64,000 nucleotides of DNA from Lactococcus lactis (GCF_029023865.1 NZ_CP118969.1:1922001-1986000); one strand, 5' to 3'; counted from the first letter of the stretch, positions 18,605 to 26,648 are shown. Translations and numbers: made by a program. Notes: generated from the sequence alone by a model not told the origin.

Positions 18605-19336
18605 TTAGATTTTAAATTCTTTCATTTTCTCAACTCGAAGAGCCCCTTTTTGACCACTAAAAGTCCAACGTTGTTTAAACGCCCGTCTTTCCTGAGTATT
18701 TCCCGCAATAGTTTGACCAGAATTAACAGAAACAAGGTAGTCAATAGCTACAAAATAGAGGTCAACTTCAAATTGATTATCTTTTACTTCTTTATAACGC
18801 GTGATTCCATCCAAAACCACACTACGCGTGTGATTAATTTGACCTTTGTCACTCATCTTTTGGAGAATTTTTTCATGTTTTTCATATAAATTATCACCAT
18901 AAGATTCGGACAAAGCTCGTAAGTCATGTTTATCCCAAGCATCTTGAACTTTTAGAAAAATTGCTTCTATTTCTGCTGACAAAGCTGAATCATTTAATGT
19001 CTTTTCTTGAAAATAACCTCTTTTTTTAAAGGGAAGTTTAACTCTATTTCTTATAAAATAAAATCCGAGACCGGCAAGCACAATCAGCCATTTCCAAATC
19101 CTTCCTCTATTATACCTGCTCCCCATTCTAGATGTACTCGAATTAGGAGTATAGCTATTAGAACCAGTATTACTATAATGGCTGTTAGTATTTCCACCTC
19201 CAAAATTACCGCCAGTTCTTGTACTTCTATTTCCTCCCCCTCGAAATCCTCCTGCTGTTGCAAAAGCATGAGGTGTGACTAAAACTAAGCCACTGATGAG
19301 CAATAAAATAACCAATTTCTTCATCATTTGATTCAA
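18605..19336 (-). CDS. Tim44-like-domain secreted/membrane protein
   Basis: A 243-residue protein. It has a signal peptide (residues 1-27, ending HAFATA), a Gly/Asn/Ser-rich extracytoplasmic linker (GGFRGGGNRSTRTGG and onward), a membrane helix near 84-98 and a C-terminal Tim44-like domain from about residue 115. That domain is recognised from IFLKVQDAWDKHDLRAL and the late FKQRWTFSGQ. Tim44-like bacterial proteins are of unknown function; they may bind lipid or partner proteins. Start is TTG at 19336, which has AAAGGAAA at proper distance; the ATG three codons on is too far. It is divergent from the GtrA gene. Confidence 0.8.
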   Translation of the reverse strand: MNQMMKKLVILLLISGLVLVTPHAFATAGGFRGGGNRSTRTGGNFGGGNTNSHYSNTGSNSYTPNSSTSRMGSRYNRGRIWKWLIVLAGLGFYFIRNRVKLPFKKRGYFQEKTLNDSALSAEIEAIFLKVQDAWDKHDLRALSESYGDNLYEKHEKILQKMSDKGQINHTRSVVLDGITRYKEVKDNQFEVDLYFVAIDYLVSVNSGQTIAGNTQERRAFKQRWTFSGQKGALRVEKMKEFKI

Positions 19337-19458
19337 AAATTATTTCCTTTTCTTTGTCACTGATTTTATTATATATATTTTGTTATTATACCCTATTTCC
19401 CTTTTTATTTGAAACATCTGTTAAATTGCTACTTTTAGTGGAGTCTATTAAAAGAGTG

Positions 19459-19467
19459 TGATATAAT
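19459..19467 (+). promoter_or_regulatory. Extended -10 promoter of the GtrA gene (leaderless geometry)
   Basis: TGATATAAT is an exact extended -10. The ATG at 19474 begins seven bases after it, so the predicted transcript starts on the start codon. No Shine-Dalgarno sequence is present. Confidence 0.65.
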
Positions 19468-19473
19468 TACCTC

Positions 19474-19920
19474 ATGAAAAAACTCATGAATCTTTTTAAG
19501 TCTGAAACTGTTAGATATCTCATTTTTGGAGTCCTAGCAACAGCAGTTTATGCCTTTGTCAAATGGTTAACTTGGCAAGCTTGGCATTCTGGCTGGGGTT
19601 CAGAAACTGCCGCTCAAGCTTCAAGTATTATTTTTGCATTTTTTACCAATAAACTTTTTGTTTTCAAACATGAATCATCAAACTTATTACGTGATTTCAT
19701 CAATTTTACTTCAGGACGAATTGTTCTTTTACTCCTATCCATCTTTATTAACTGGTGGTTCATTGATCAACATCCTGATATTTTGATGAATCTTTTTGGA
19801 CTTTCTAAAAATAATATGGTTGCTGCTCTTAACCTCGTCGTTCAAGTTTTAATTATTGTTATTAACTATCTTTATTCAAAATTCTTTGTCTTCAAAAAAG
19901 ATAAAAATTTAACAGAATAA
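19474..19920 (+). CDS. GtrA-like polysaccharide-associated membrane protein
   Basis: A 148-residue GtrA/DPMS-type protein with four membrane helices. SETVRYLIFGVLATAVYAFVKWL is the N-terminal half-repeat, ASSIIFAFFTNKLFVFKHES near 50-68 the signature loop (Asn-Lys...Phe-x-F), and a second such loop YLYSKFFVFKKD closes the protein. GtrA proteins help flip or present undecaprenyl-linked sugars for cell-surface polysaccharides. No glycosyltransferase is adjacent, so the partner is elsewhere. The start codon lacks a ribosome site and lies seven bases past a -10 box, suggesting leaderless translation. Confidence 0.87.
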   Translation: MKKLMNLFKSETVRYLIFGVLATAVYAFVKWLTWQAWHSGWGSETAAQASSIIFAFFTNKLFVFKHESSNLLRDFINFTSGRIVLLLLSIFINWWFIDQHPDILMNLFGLSKNNMVAALNLVVQVLIIVINYLYSKFFVFKKDKNLTE

Positions 19921-19961
19921 ACTAATTTTTTACTGATAGAAAATTACTGACAAGATGAAAA

Positions 19962-19992
19962 AAATACTGACAGATTTTCTGTCAGTATTTTT
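19962..19992. terminator. Bidirectional terminator between GtrA and YihY genes
   Basis: AAATACTGACAG pairs with CTGTCAGTATTT around ATTTT as a perfect 12-bp stem. Ts follow on the plus side and As precede. It serves both convergent genes. A further TTACTGACA half-site is just upstream. Confidence 0.85.
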
Positions 19993-20013
19993 TTTCATTT
20001 TTATTAGTATTTT

Positions 20014-20919
20014 TTATTTTCTAATTTCCTTGATGAATTCAACAATTTCACCACGTCGTGTTTCAATCTTACCAACTTTTGTTTTTTGATAAACAGCATT
20101 TAATATGGCGCCAATAATCAAAACGCGGGCGATGAAAATAAACCAAATCATCAGTGCAAAGACAACCAATGACCCAATCAATTTCAAGTCATCTAATCGC
20201 TGAAGTGCAAAGCTAACATATTTTGCAATCCAGTTGGTTAGAAAAACAAGAACAAAGGTTGAAAATATTGTTCCAGGCATGGTGTATCTCAATTTTCTTA
20301 TTTTAACATTTGGTAGGATAAAATAAAGCATCATCAAAGATAGAAAGGTCGCTACAGCAATCGCTGGTAAAGTCATATTGTGTAAAGTTCGGTAGAGATG
20401 ATCATCAAAAGGAAATAAGCGATGAACTTGTTCAAGAATTAATTGTCCAAAAGTAGAGAGAACAATTGAAAAGTAAAGAAAGAGTAAAATCGCAAATCCG
20501 GCAGCTAAACCGATAATTCGACTGACAATAAAATCTCGATGATTAAAGACTTCATAAGCTTTATTCATTGACATTTGTAGAGCAGATAAGGCTCTTGAAA
20601 AGGTCCAAAAACCTGCCAAGACAGAGAGTGAAAGTAAACCTGTATTTCTTTGATTTAAGAGATTATTAATGACTGGTTCAATTCCTTTGTAAACATCACT
20701 TGGGAGTTGCTCAGACAAAAAGCTCAATAAAGCTGTTGTATTGATATGTAAGAAGGGTAAAATATTTCCGACAATCAATCCTAGAGGAAAGATTGCAAGT
20801 AAAAGGTAATAGGCAACAGCAATTGAAGACAGACTCATTTCTGAACTTTTGAAAAAAGTCATAAAAGTTGTCGTTAGCTCAGCAATTTTTTGTATAACTT
20901 TTTTCATCTTTCCTCTCAT
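20014..20919 (-). CDS. YihY/virulence-factor BrkB family membrane protein
   Basis: A 301-residue integral membrane protein with six hydrophobic helices. SSIAVAYYLLLAIFPLGLIVGNILPF near residues 30-55, GFWTFSRALSALQMSMNKAY near 105-125 and ILPNVKIRKLRYTMPG near 205 are YihY hallmarks. These proteins were once misnamed RNase BN; their function is unresolved. It lies 19 bases downstream of map and is co-oriented, an arrangement shared with streptococci. Either the ATG at 20919 (AAAGGA upstream) or that at 20907 could start it. Confidence 0.88.
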   Translation of the reverse strand: MRGKMKKVIQKIAELTTTFMTFFKSSEMSLSSIAVAYYLLLAIFPLGLIVGNILPFLHINTTALLSFLSEQLPSDVYKGIEPVINNLLNQRNTGLLSLSVLAGFWTFSRALSALQMSMNKAYEVFNHRDFIVSRIIGLAAGFAILLFLYFSIVLSTFGQLILEQVHRLFPFDDHLYRTLHNMTLPAIAVATFLSLMMLYFILPNVKIRKLRYTMPGTIFSTFVLVFLTNWIAKYVSFALQRLDDLKLIGSLVVFALMIWFIFIARVLIIGAILNAVYQKTKVGKIETRRGEIVEFIKEIRK

Positions 20920-20938
20920 CTGTTTTTCCTTTTACTTA

Positions 20939-21793
20939 TTAATAAGTCCGTTCTTCGCCTTGAGAAGTCAAAATCACAGGACCATCTTTAGTGATAACAA
21001 ACTGGTGTTCGTATTGACATGATAAACTTCCGTCAAGTGTAACGTAACCACGTTCACCATCATGGTCAATTTCCCAACCCCCAGTGTTAATCATTGGTTC
21101 AATGGTTAAGACCATTCCTTCGCGTAAACGAAGTCCACGTCCAGCACGTCCGTAGTGGGGCACCATTGGTTCTTCATGCATTGTTGGTCCAACGCCATGT
21201 CCTACAAGGTCACGAACGACACCATAGCCACGACTTTCAGCGTACTCTTGAATAGCTGACCCAATATCACCAATGCGGTTGCCTACTTTGGCTTGTTCAA
21301 TTCCAAGATAGAGACATTCGCGGGTCACATCCATCAAGTTTTTTACTTCGTCAGAAACTTGGCCTACAGCATAAGCCCAGCAAGAGTCAGCAACGCCACC
21401 GCGGAATTCTTCTTGATATTTAACCATTGATTCAGCATCGTCAAAATTAAGTTTTGAAACATCAACAGAACCATCTTCAACCAACCCGAGAACCATGTCA
21501 ACCTTAATCAAATCACCATCTTTAAGAATTTGATGACGTGGAAATGCGTGAGCCACTTCATCATTCAAACAGCAGCAAGTAGCATAAGGGAATGGATTAT
21601 AATTTCCTTCATCCACTCCGATTTGTAAAGGTAAAACATTTTTTTCTTTACAAACTTTGCGGACATATTCTTCAATTTCCCACATGTCAATCCCTGGTTT
21701 AATCAACTCACGAAGCCCAATGTGGATATCTGCCAAAATTTTGCTACTACGTTCCATTTGCTCGATTTCACGTTGCGATTTTAATGTAATCAA
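20939..21793 (-). CDS. map: Methionine aminopeptidase, type I
   Basis: Map removes N-terminal methionine from nascent proteins. The 284-residue pita-bread-fold enzyme carries the metal-binding set: Asp in KVDMVLGLVEDGSVDV, His in VGHGVGPTMHEEP, and Glu residues in LTIEPMIN and YEHQFVI. HAFPRHQIL provides the substrate-side His. An insert of about 30 residues after the first Asp (DVSKLNFDDAESMVKYQEEF...) matches the streptococcal subtype. The start is TTG at 21793, preceded by AAGGAAAG. It heads the map-yihY pair. Confidence 0.95.
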   Translation of the reverse strand: MITLKSQREIEQMERSSKILADIHIGLRELIKPGIDMWEIEEYVRKVCKEKNVLPLQIGVDEGNYNPFPYATCCCLNDEVAHAFPRHQILKDGDLIKVDMVLGLVEDGSVDVSKLNFDDAESMVKYQEEFRGGVADSCWAYAVGQVSDEVKNLMDVTRECLYLGIEQAKVGNRIGDIGSAIQEYAESRGYGVVRDLVGHGVGPTMHEEPMVPHYGRAGRGLRLREGMVLTIEPMINTGGWEIDHDGERGYVTLDGSLSCQYEHQFVITKDGPVILTSQGEERTY

Positions 21794-22076
21794 TTTATTC
21801 TTTCCTTCTAAAGTTCTGAGAAAAACTCAGTTCTTTTTATTTAAATTAATGTTTTGAAGTGACTCATACTTCATCGAAAAATAAATTTTCATTTACTGGG
21901 GTTACTGAATCCTTATAAGATAGTATTTATGACTTTATCTATAAGAATTTTCTTCGACAATCATGAGCCTTTTCAAAATTACTTTGAATGCTAATTCAAC
22001 TGAACAGATTTTTTTGTAATCCAAAACAGTCTATTTAGTATAAATACACTTTATTTTACCATAAATTTCCCTATAA

Positions 22077-22703
22077 CTAGGTGTTTTTTATATAAATTGG
22101 CAGTAAAACTTCATCTACCAATTCATTAATTTGCTTATCATTCATGGATTGACCTTCAAGGAGCATATGATAACGGGTCATCTGGAAAGGTAAAAGCTTA
22201 GCTGTTTGCCCAATTTTTTCACGCGCTTCCCCTCTTTCCTGAGCCCTTGCAAGCAAGCGTTCCATAATAATCAGATTACTTGGAAGGACATTGCCAACAG
22301 TCGATTCAAGAACATTTTTTCCTTGTGACTGCATAAATGAAACGAAGGCCAGAAATCCTTTGGGATAGAGTTTAAAATTCTCTCTCATAAAGGTTAAAAG
22401 TTCAATTAAATCTTGCCGCAAGCTCCCACTGTTAATTTCTTGGTCTATCACATTTCCTCGCCACTCAGGATTTTGTGAAATATTGAAACGGACAGCTTCA
22501 AAAATTAAGTCAAAAACATCATCCCAATAACGATAAAGTACGCTTCGTGTGGTTTTGGCTTCTTTTGCAACATTTTGAAAGGTTACTTTTTCATAGCCTT
22601 CATTTTCTAAAATATGAACTGCAGCTTTATAAATTGCTTTCTTAAGTTCATCCCCTCTTCTTCGAGAATGATTAGGTGATTTTTTTTCTTTTTCTTCAAA
22701 CAT
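22077..22703 (-). CDS. TetR-family repressor
   Basis: A regulator of 208 residues. The N-terminal helix-turn-helix spans about residues 20-65 (KAAVHILENEGYEKVTFQNVAKEAKTTRSVLYRYW), a typical TetR DNA-binding domain, and a ligand-binding helical domain follows. Divergently transcribed from a 14-helix MFS exporter with a 21-base palindrome between them, so it almost certainly represses that exporter and itself and is released by a toxic ligand. I start it at the ATG at 22703 because ACGAGG precedes; nineteen further codons upstream run into the promoter region. Confidence 0.88.
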   Translation of the reverse strand: MFEEKEKKSPNHSRRRGDELKKAIYKAAVHILENEGYEKVTFQNVAKEAKTTRSVLYRYWDDVFDLIFEAVRFNISQNPEWRGNVIDQEINSGSLRQDLIELLTFMRENFKLYPKGFLAFVSFMQSQGKNVLESTVGNVLPSNLIIMERLLARAQERGEAREKIGQTAKLLPFQMTRYHMLLEGQSMNDKQINELVDEVLLPIYIKNT

Positions 22704-22790
22704 AAGAGACCTCGTGTTTCTTAATTCTATTATAACATCATCTTTATCTAATACCAACAAATCAAATTAGATACAAAAAGAATCTTATTG

Positions 22791-22819
22791 TTGACAAAAC
22801 TTATTCTTAGGTTTATAAT
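22791..22819 (+). promoter_or_regulatory. Consensus sigma-A promoter of the MFS exporter
   Basis: TTGACA (22791-22796), a 17-base spacer and TATAAT (22814-22819): a perfect consensus promoter, which would need tight repression. Confidence 0.9.
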
Positions 22820-22821
22820 AA

Positions 22822-22842
22822 TTTTGTATTTAAGATACAAAA
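22822..22842. promoter_or_regulatory. Probable TetR operator
   Basis: TTTTGTAT (22822-22829) and ATACAAAA (22835-22842) form a perfect 8-bp inverted repeat with a 5-base centre, just downstream of the -10 box and over the likely transcript start. A related AGATACAAAAA half-site lies upstream near 22769. Confidence 0.7.
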
Positions 22843-22916
22843 TGTATGTTATTTTTAAATTATAATTCCTAAGTTTTGATAACTTAGTTTTCGCTCAGAC
22901 GAAAGAAAGGATTAAC

Positions 22917-24422
22917 ATGGCAAAATCAAAAAAGAATGAAAAAGAAAAATTGCCAAAAGAATTGACGCGAAATGCTTGGATTTTAGCCATTGGTGCTATT
23001 GCTCCAATGCTTGATTCAACCATGGTCAATATCGCAATCAACAAACTTCAAAGTGACTTACATACTTCACTAGACATGATTCAGTGGGCAATTACAGGCT
23101 ACGTTCTTGCACTTGCTGTAGCCGTCCCTGTCTGTGGTTATGTTGTCAATCACATTGATGGAAAAAAAGTAATGCAGTGGTCACTCCTTAGTTTTGGACT
23201 TTTTAGCTTTTTATCTGGAATTGCTTGGAATATTGATAGTTTTATCATTTTCCGAGCTGTTCAAGGATTTTCAGCTGGTTTTATCACTTTACTGATGACA
23301 ACCCTGCTAATGCAAATTACGCCTCCAGATAAACTTGGTCAATTGATGGCTGTTGTCTCAACTCCTATTATTCTTGGACCAATTATCGGGCCAGTACTTG
23401 GTGGTGCAATTGTATCTGGAGCAAATTGGCACTGGATTTTCTATGTTAATATTCCGGTAGTAATTATTGCAGTCCTCCTTAATCATTTTTATCTAAGTTC
23501 TTTCAAACCTTTCAACCCTAAAGCTAAACTAGATTGGTTTGGAACACTCCTTTTGGCTGGCGGTTCTGTGGGATTAATTTACGGAATGATGAAGGGTTCA
23601 ACTAATGCTAAAAATTTTTTCAATAGTCAAATGATTACTTTTGTCATCATTGGCTTAGCCTTGTTTGTTATTTACGGAATTTATAATCGCATTCGCAAAA
23701 ATAATACTGTTCTTCCGCTCAGATTTTTCAAATCTAAAAACTTCACTGCAGCGAATATTGGAATCTTTTTAGCTGGAATTGCTTCTAATGGACCTATGCT
23801 TTTACTGCCACTTTTCTTTCAAAATATAAAAGGCTTTACAGCCGTTGAAGCAGGTCTAATGTTGATTCCTCAAGGGATTGGTATGATGGTGACACGACCA
23901 TTGATTGGGAAGATGATTGACCGTATGGGAGCTCGTCCTGTAGTACTTGTTTCCCTGGCTATTTCCCTTCTTGGAACAATTCCTTTCATTTTTGTTCACG
24001 AAAATACAAATTTGATTTGGTTGGGATTGGTTTTATTTGTTCGTGGAATGGGAATTGGTGGTTTGCAAATGCCAATGATGACTGATATTTTCATTGGTTT
24101 AGACAAACAAGATATCCCTGGTGCATCAGTAGGACAAAGAATCATTCAAAACGTTGGTTCATCTTTTGGTTCAGCCGTCATCTCGGCAGTTGTGACGGCG
24201 GTTGTGACGTCTGAAATTGCTGAACAGATGACAACTAAACTACATCAATTAGCGGCGATGCACACCAATTTAACACCGACTGTCATTGCAAGAGCAAAAA
24301 CTTCTGTTGAAAAAGCGGTCACGCTTAATGGTTATCAACTTGGCTTTCTTGTCTCTTCGATTGTTTTAATTGTGATTGCTATTCCAGCCATGTTCCTTTC
24401 ACAAAAGAAGGTCAACAAATAA
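22917..24422 (+). CDS. Drug:proton antiporter, MFS DHA2 (EmrB/QacA) family
   Basis: A 501-residue major-facilitator exporter with 14 predicted helices. ILAIGAIAPMLDSTMVNIAI is motif D1 of the 14-helix group. The cytoplasmic loop motif A is degenerate (GYVVNHIDGKKVM). VVSTPIILGPIIGPVLGGAI near 150-168 is motif C of antiporters. Family members expel cationic drugs, dyes or bile-type compounds; the substrate here is unknown. Controlled by the divergent TetR protein. ATG follows AGAAAGGATTAAC. Confidence 0.92.
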   Translation: MAKSKKNEKEKLPKELTRNAWILAIGAIAPMLDSTMVNIAINKLQSDLHTSLDMIQWAITGYVLALAVAVPVCGYVVNHIDGKKVMQWSLLSFGLFSFLSGIAWNIDSFIIFRAVQGFSAGFITLLMTTLLMQITPPDKLGQLMAVVSTPIILGPIIGPVLGGAIVSGANWHWIFYVNIPVVIIAVLLNHFYLSSFKPFNPKAKLDWFGTLLLAGGSVGLIYGMMKGSTNAKNFFNSQMITFVIIGLALFVIYGIYNRIRKNNTVLPLRFFKSKNFTAANIGIFLAGIASNGPMLLLPLFFQNIKGFTAVEAGLMLIPQGIGMMVTRPLIGKMIDRMGARPVVLVSLAISLLGTIPFIFVHENTNLIWLGLVLFVRGMGIGGLQMPMMTDIFIGLDKQDIPGASVGQRIIQNVGSSFGSAVISAVVTAVVTSEIAEQMTTKLHQLAAMHTNLTPTVIARAKTSVEKAVTLNGYQLGFLVSSIVLIVIAIPAMFLSQKKVNK

Positions 24423-24458
24423 AATTCGTAGTTTTTAGCTTTGATTTCACTTGTTTTT

Positions 24459-24467
24459 TGATATAAT
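24459..24467 (+). promoter_or_regulatory. Extended -10 promoter of flavodoxin gene
   Basis: TGATATAAT (24459-24467) with TTTGAT/TTGATT about 16 bases before. It gives a leader of about 95 bases containing a short GGAGC/GCTCC stem. Confidence 0.55.
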
Positions 24468-24570
24468 TGAATTGAATTATCTCAATAATAGATAGATGAA
24501 CTTTAATCAATTAACTGAGCTTGGAGCGCTAAATTGTATGGCTCCTTGCATCTTATAGGAGAGTGAAAAA

Positions 24571-25014
24571 ATGCCATTAGCAAAAATTGTATATGCAAGT
24601 ATGACAGGAAATACTGAAGCTTGTGCCGATATTGTCGCTGATAAACTTGAAGAATTAGGTTTTGAAGTAGAACTTGACGAATGTTCTTCTGTTGATGCCG
24701 ATGAGATGGCTGATGCTGATCTTTGTATCGTTGGAACTTACACTTACGGTGACGGTGAATTACCTGACGAAATTGTCGATTTTTATGAAGAATTAGCTGA
24801 GGTTGATTTATCTGGTAAAATTTACGGTTGTTTCGGGTCAGGTGATACTTTCTATGATGACTTCTGTATCTGTGTCGATATGTTTGAAGCGCAATTTGAA
24901 AAAACTGGCGCAACAAAAGGAGCTGAACTTGTTCGTGTTGACTTGTCTCCTGAAGATGAAGACGAAGCTCATCTCGAAGCCTTTGCGGAAACTTTGGCGG
25001 CTCACTTTAACTGA
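24571..25014 (+). CDS. Flavodoxin
   Basis: A 147-residue short-chain flavodoxin, an FMN-containing one-electron carrier. YASMTGNTEACA (residues 8-19) is the phosphate-binding loop, TYTYGDGELPDEI near 60 the first isoalloxazine loop with an aromatic residue, and FGSGDTFYDDFC near 88 the second. The protein is very acidic, as flavodoxins are. ATG follows TAGGAGAGTG. A single-gene unit convergent with a pyrophosphatase-like gene. In lactococci a flavodoxin serves enzymes such as those of isoprenoid synthesis; the partner is not shown here. Confidence 0.93.
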   Translation: MPLAKIVYASMTGNTEACADIVADKLEELGFEVELDECSSVDADEMADADLCIVGTYTYGDGELPDEIVDFYEELAEVDLSGKIYGCFGSGDTFYDDFCICVDMFEAQFEKTGATKGAELVRVDLSPEDEDEAHLEAFAETLAAHFN

Positions 25015-25066
25015 TTGAGCTAAGATTAAATCCGTAAAATCTACTGACAAAAAGAAAATGGGAATG

Positions 25067-25102
25067 AAAAAGCTATTGACGAAAATCTCGTCAGTAGCTT
25101 TT
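25067..25102 (+). terminator. Terminator of flavodoxin gene
   Basis: A 15-position stem, AAAAGCTATTGACGA with TCGTCAGTAGCTTTT, one G-T pair, followed by TTCTT. It contains the TTGAC/GTCAG relative of the recurring word. Confidence 0.8.
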
Positions 25103-25114
25103 CTTATCCACCGA

Positions 25115-25141
25115 TTCCATGCTCACGTTGGTCGCATTGAA
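25115..25141 (-). repeat. 27-base hairpin repeat, copy 1
   Basis: On the minus strand a TTCAATGC arm and a GCATGGAA arm flank an 11-base loop. It matches 21 of 27 positions of the sequence at 27032-27058, and both are preceded by CAG. Each lies between convergent genes beside a GTCAGTAA-type terminator. Confidence 0.55.
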
Positions 25142-25193
25142 CTGATGGAATTTCCGTCAGTAACTTTTTTGATGTCTGTCAGTAATTTTTTAT

Positions 25194-25520
25194 TTATTTG
25201 ACCATTTCAATCTCACTGTCAAAATATTGCTCTTGAAAATGAACTGCTTTTTCAATTTCTGATTTTGTGAAATTTTCAGTTGGACTGGTCAGTACCCATT
25301 TGTCCTCAACATCATCTTTTCTGTGGACAATAGCAATAAGTTTTCCAGTGAATGTCTGAAGGGCTTTTTGGTTTTCGGGCAAATTTGACAAAATATAAAC
25401 ATCTTGTTCTTCGCCGTCTCCTGCAATTATTCCTTCAATGTATCCGTAATTTATTGGATAAGTTGTTCCATGATGAACATAACCCATTGGGCGGTCCATT
25501 TTTGCAGTGTAAATCTTCAT
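25194..25520 (-). CDS. Inorganic-pyrophosphatase-like small protein
   Basis: A 108-residue product with a match to the soluble family I pyrophosphatase core: YPINYGYIEGIIAGDGEEQDVYIL near residues 21-45 corresponds to the YPxNYGYI...DGDPLDVL metal-binding loop. The usual middle Asp of that loop is replaced, but the flanking Asp residues are kept. It is far shorter than the usual 170 residues and lacks most of the C-terminal half, so it may be a divergent hydrolase. I use the ATG at 25520, which has GGAGGTGGAT before it. Confidence 0.7.
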   Translation of the reverse strand: MKIYTAKMDRPMGYVHHGTTYPINYGYIEGIIAGDGEEQDVYILSNLPENQKALQTFTGKLIAIVHRKDDVEDKWVLTSPTENFTKSEIEKAVHFQEQYFDSEIEMVK

Positions 25521-25534
25521 ATCCACCTCCATTT

Positions 25535-25621
25535 TTACTGACAGCACCGAGAAAATTTCTGTCATAGGATAGTCGTTAGCGCTTGAGCGCTTACGAATAT
25601 GCTAGGAGTTTCTGTCAGTAA
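25535..25621. repeat. TTACTGACAG-bounded intergenic element
   Basis: TTACTGACAG at 25535-25544 and CTGTCAGTAA at 25612-25621 bound an 87-base spacer element. Inside are a GAAAATTTCTGTCA half-arm and a perfect AGCGCTT-type stem (GCGCTTGAGCGC). It separates the rRNA methylase and pyrophosphatase-like genes and probably terminates the former. Confidence 0.5.
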
Positions 25622-25623
25622 TT

Positions 25624-26382
25624 TTATAATGAAAACATCAAAATTCCAGCTGCTACAGCCACATTTAAAGATTCTGTTTGTCCTGGCATGTCAATATGAA
25701 CGAGTTTGTCAGCAGCTTTAATGGCTTCGTCAGAAACTCCAGCCCCTTCATTTCCCATAATCAATGCAAAACGTGGTTCATTGATTATTTTATAAGACAC
25801 AGAATTTGCTGACAGCGTGGTCGTCAATATTGAAATGCCTGCTTTTTTAAGTTGAGCAAAACAATCTTCTTTAGCCATTCGTACAAGAGGCAAATGAAAA
25901 TTTGAGCCTTGCATAGACCGCATGACCTTTGGACTGTAAATATCTGCGGTTTCGCCAAGTAATATAACAGCCGAAAATCCAGCCGCATCAGCTGTTCTAA
26001 TCATTGTCCCTACATTTCCTGGGTCTTGTACGTTTTCTAAAAGTAAAAATTTTGCTGCTGAAAAATCAATGACTTCTTCAATTTTTGTCACTTCAGCAAT
26101 CAGTCCTTGTGGACTTTCGCTGTCAGCTAAAGATTTCAACACTTCTTTACTGACCAGATTTACAGATAAGTCTGTCAGTGATTTTTCAGACCCAATCATT
26201 TCTGTCAGTTTAGTCAGTTTATTTTCTTCAACAAAAATTTGCTTTATTGAACGACCAGCTTTCAGCGCTTCCTCCAACAAATGAAATCCTTCGATGAGAT
26301 ATGAATTTTTGCGGTATTTTTTTGTCAGCAATTTTCTTGCTTCTTTAATTTTTTTATTATCTTTTGAACTGATGATTTCCAT
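25624..26382 (-). CDS. SpoU-family (TrmH) RNA 2'-O-methyltransferase
   Basis: A 252-residue SPOUT methylase. An N-terminal substrate-binding domain (about 1-95) precedes the knotted domain with all three SpoU motifs: NVQDPGNVGTMIRTADAAGF near 115-134, ALIMGNEGAGVS near 203 and IDMPGQTESLNVAVAAGI near 225-242. SAM is the donor; the target is a ribose in rRNA or tRNA, not identifiable from sequence alone (RlmB-like). Divergent from acylphosphatase, the common yjfH/acyP neighbour arrangement. A strong promoter lies seven bases from the ATG. Confidence 0.92.
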   Translation of the reverse strand: MEIISSKDNKKIKEARKLLTKKYRKNSYLIEGFHLLEEALKAGRSIKQIFVEENKLTKLTEMIGSEKSLTDLSVNLVSKEVLKSLADSESPQGLIAEVTKIEEVIDFSAAKFLLLENVQDPGNVGTMIRTADAAGFSAVILLGETADIYSPKVMRSMQGSNFHLPLVRMAKEDCFAQLKKAGISILTTTLSANSVSYKIINEPRFALIMGNEGAGVSDEAIKAADKLVHIDMPGQTESLNVAVAAGILMFSL

Positions 26383-26388
26383 TCTCCA

Positions 26389-26417
26389 ATTATATCATAG
26401 CCAGTAAGGCGAAACAA
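26389..26417 (-). promoter_or_regulatory. Promoter of the RNA methylase gene
   Basis: Minus strand: TTGTTT (26412-26417), 17-base spacer, TATAAT (26389-26394) with an extended TG. The ATG begins seven bases past the -10 and GGAGA sits between them. The transcript would start on or next to the ATG. Confidence 0.7.
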
Positions 26418-26492
26418 AGTTTTACATTGCCAGTATCCCATTGCATTGATAATCAAATGAAGTGTAAGATAGCTGTCGCCACTTTACTGGCT
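26399..26492. repeat. 94-base element with 9-bp inverted termini
   Basis: AGCCAGTAA (26399-26407) and TTACTGGCT (26484-26492) are perfect inverted ends, with GGCG/CGCC inside. The 323-base gap between the methylase and acylphosphatase genes holds this, two promoters and no convincing gene. Just past it GGCTTACAGATATGCTAG resembles a stretch at 25590-25607. Confidence 0.4.
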
Positions 26493-26639
26493 TACAGATA
26501 TGCTAGTTCTTTCATCTAAAAAGGATAATTTCCCACTGAGTGATTGTGACTTATGAAAAACATAGATCCCTTTGGTTTGGACAGCAAAGCATAAGCAGTG
26601 AAACTTTTATCAGATTTTTGTCAATCTTGCTGGTGCTTA

Positions 26640-26648
26640 TGTTATAAT
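26640..26648 (+). promoter_or_regulatory. Extended -10 promoter of acyP
   Basis: TGTTATAAT extended -10, about 58 bases before the ATG. A TTGTCA lies 19 bases upstream. Confidence 0.6.

Noticed and set aside
21820-21845. CTGAG/CTCAG hairpin upstream of map as a riboswitch
   Set aside because: Only a 5-bp stem with a short T run; nothing resembles a known metabolite-binding fold.
24520-24546. GGAGC/GCTCC stem in the flavodoxin leader as a regulatory RNA
   Set aside because: A single 5-bp stem in a 95-base leader is likely to occur by chance.
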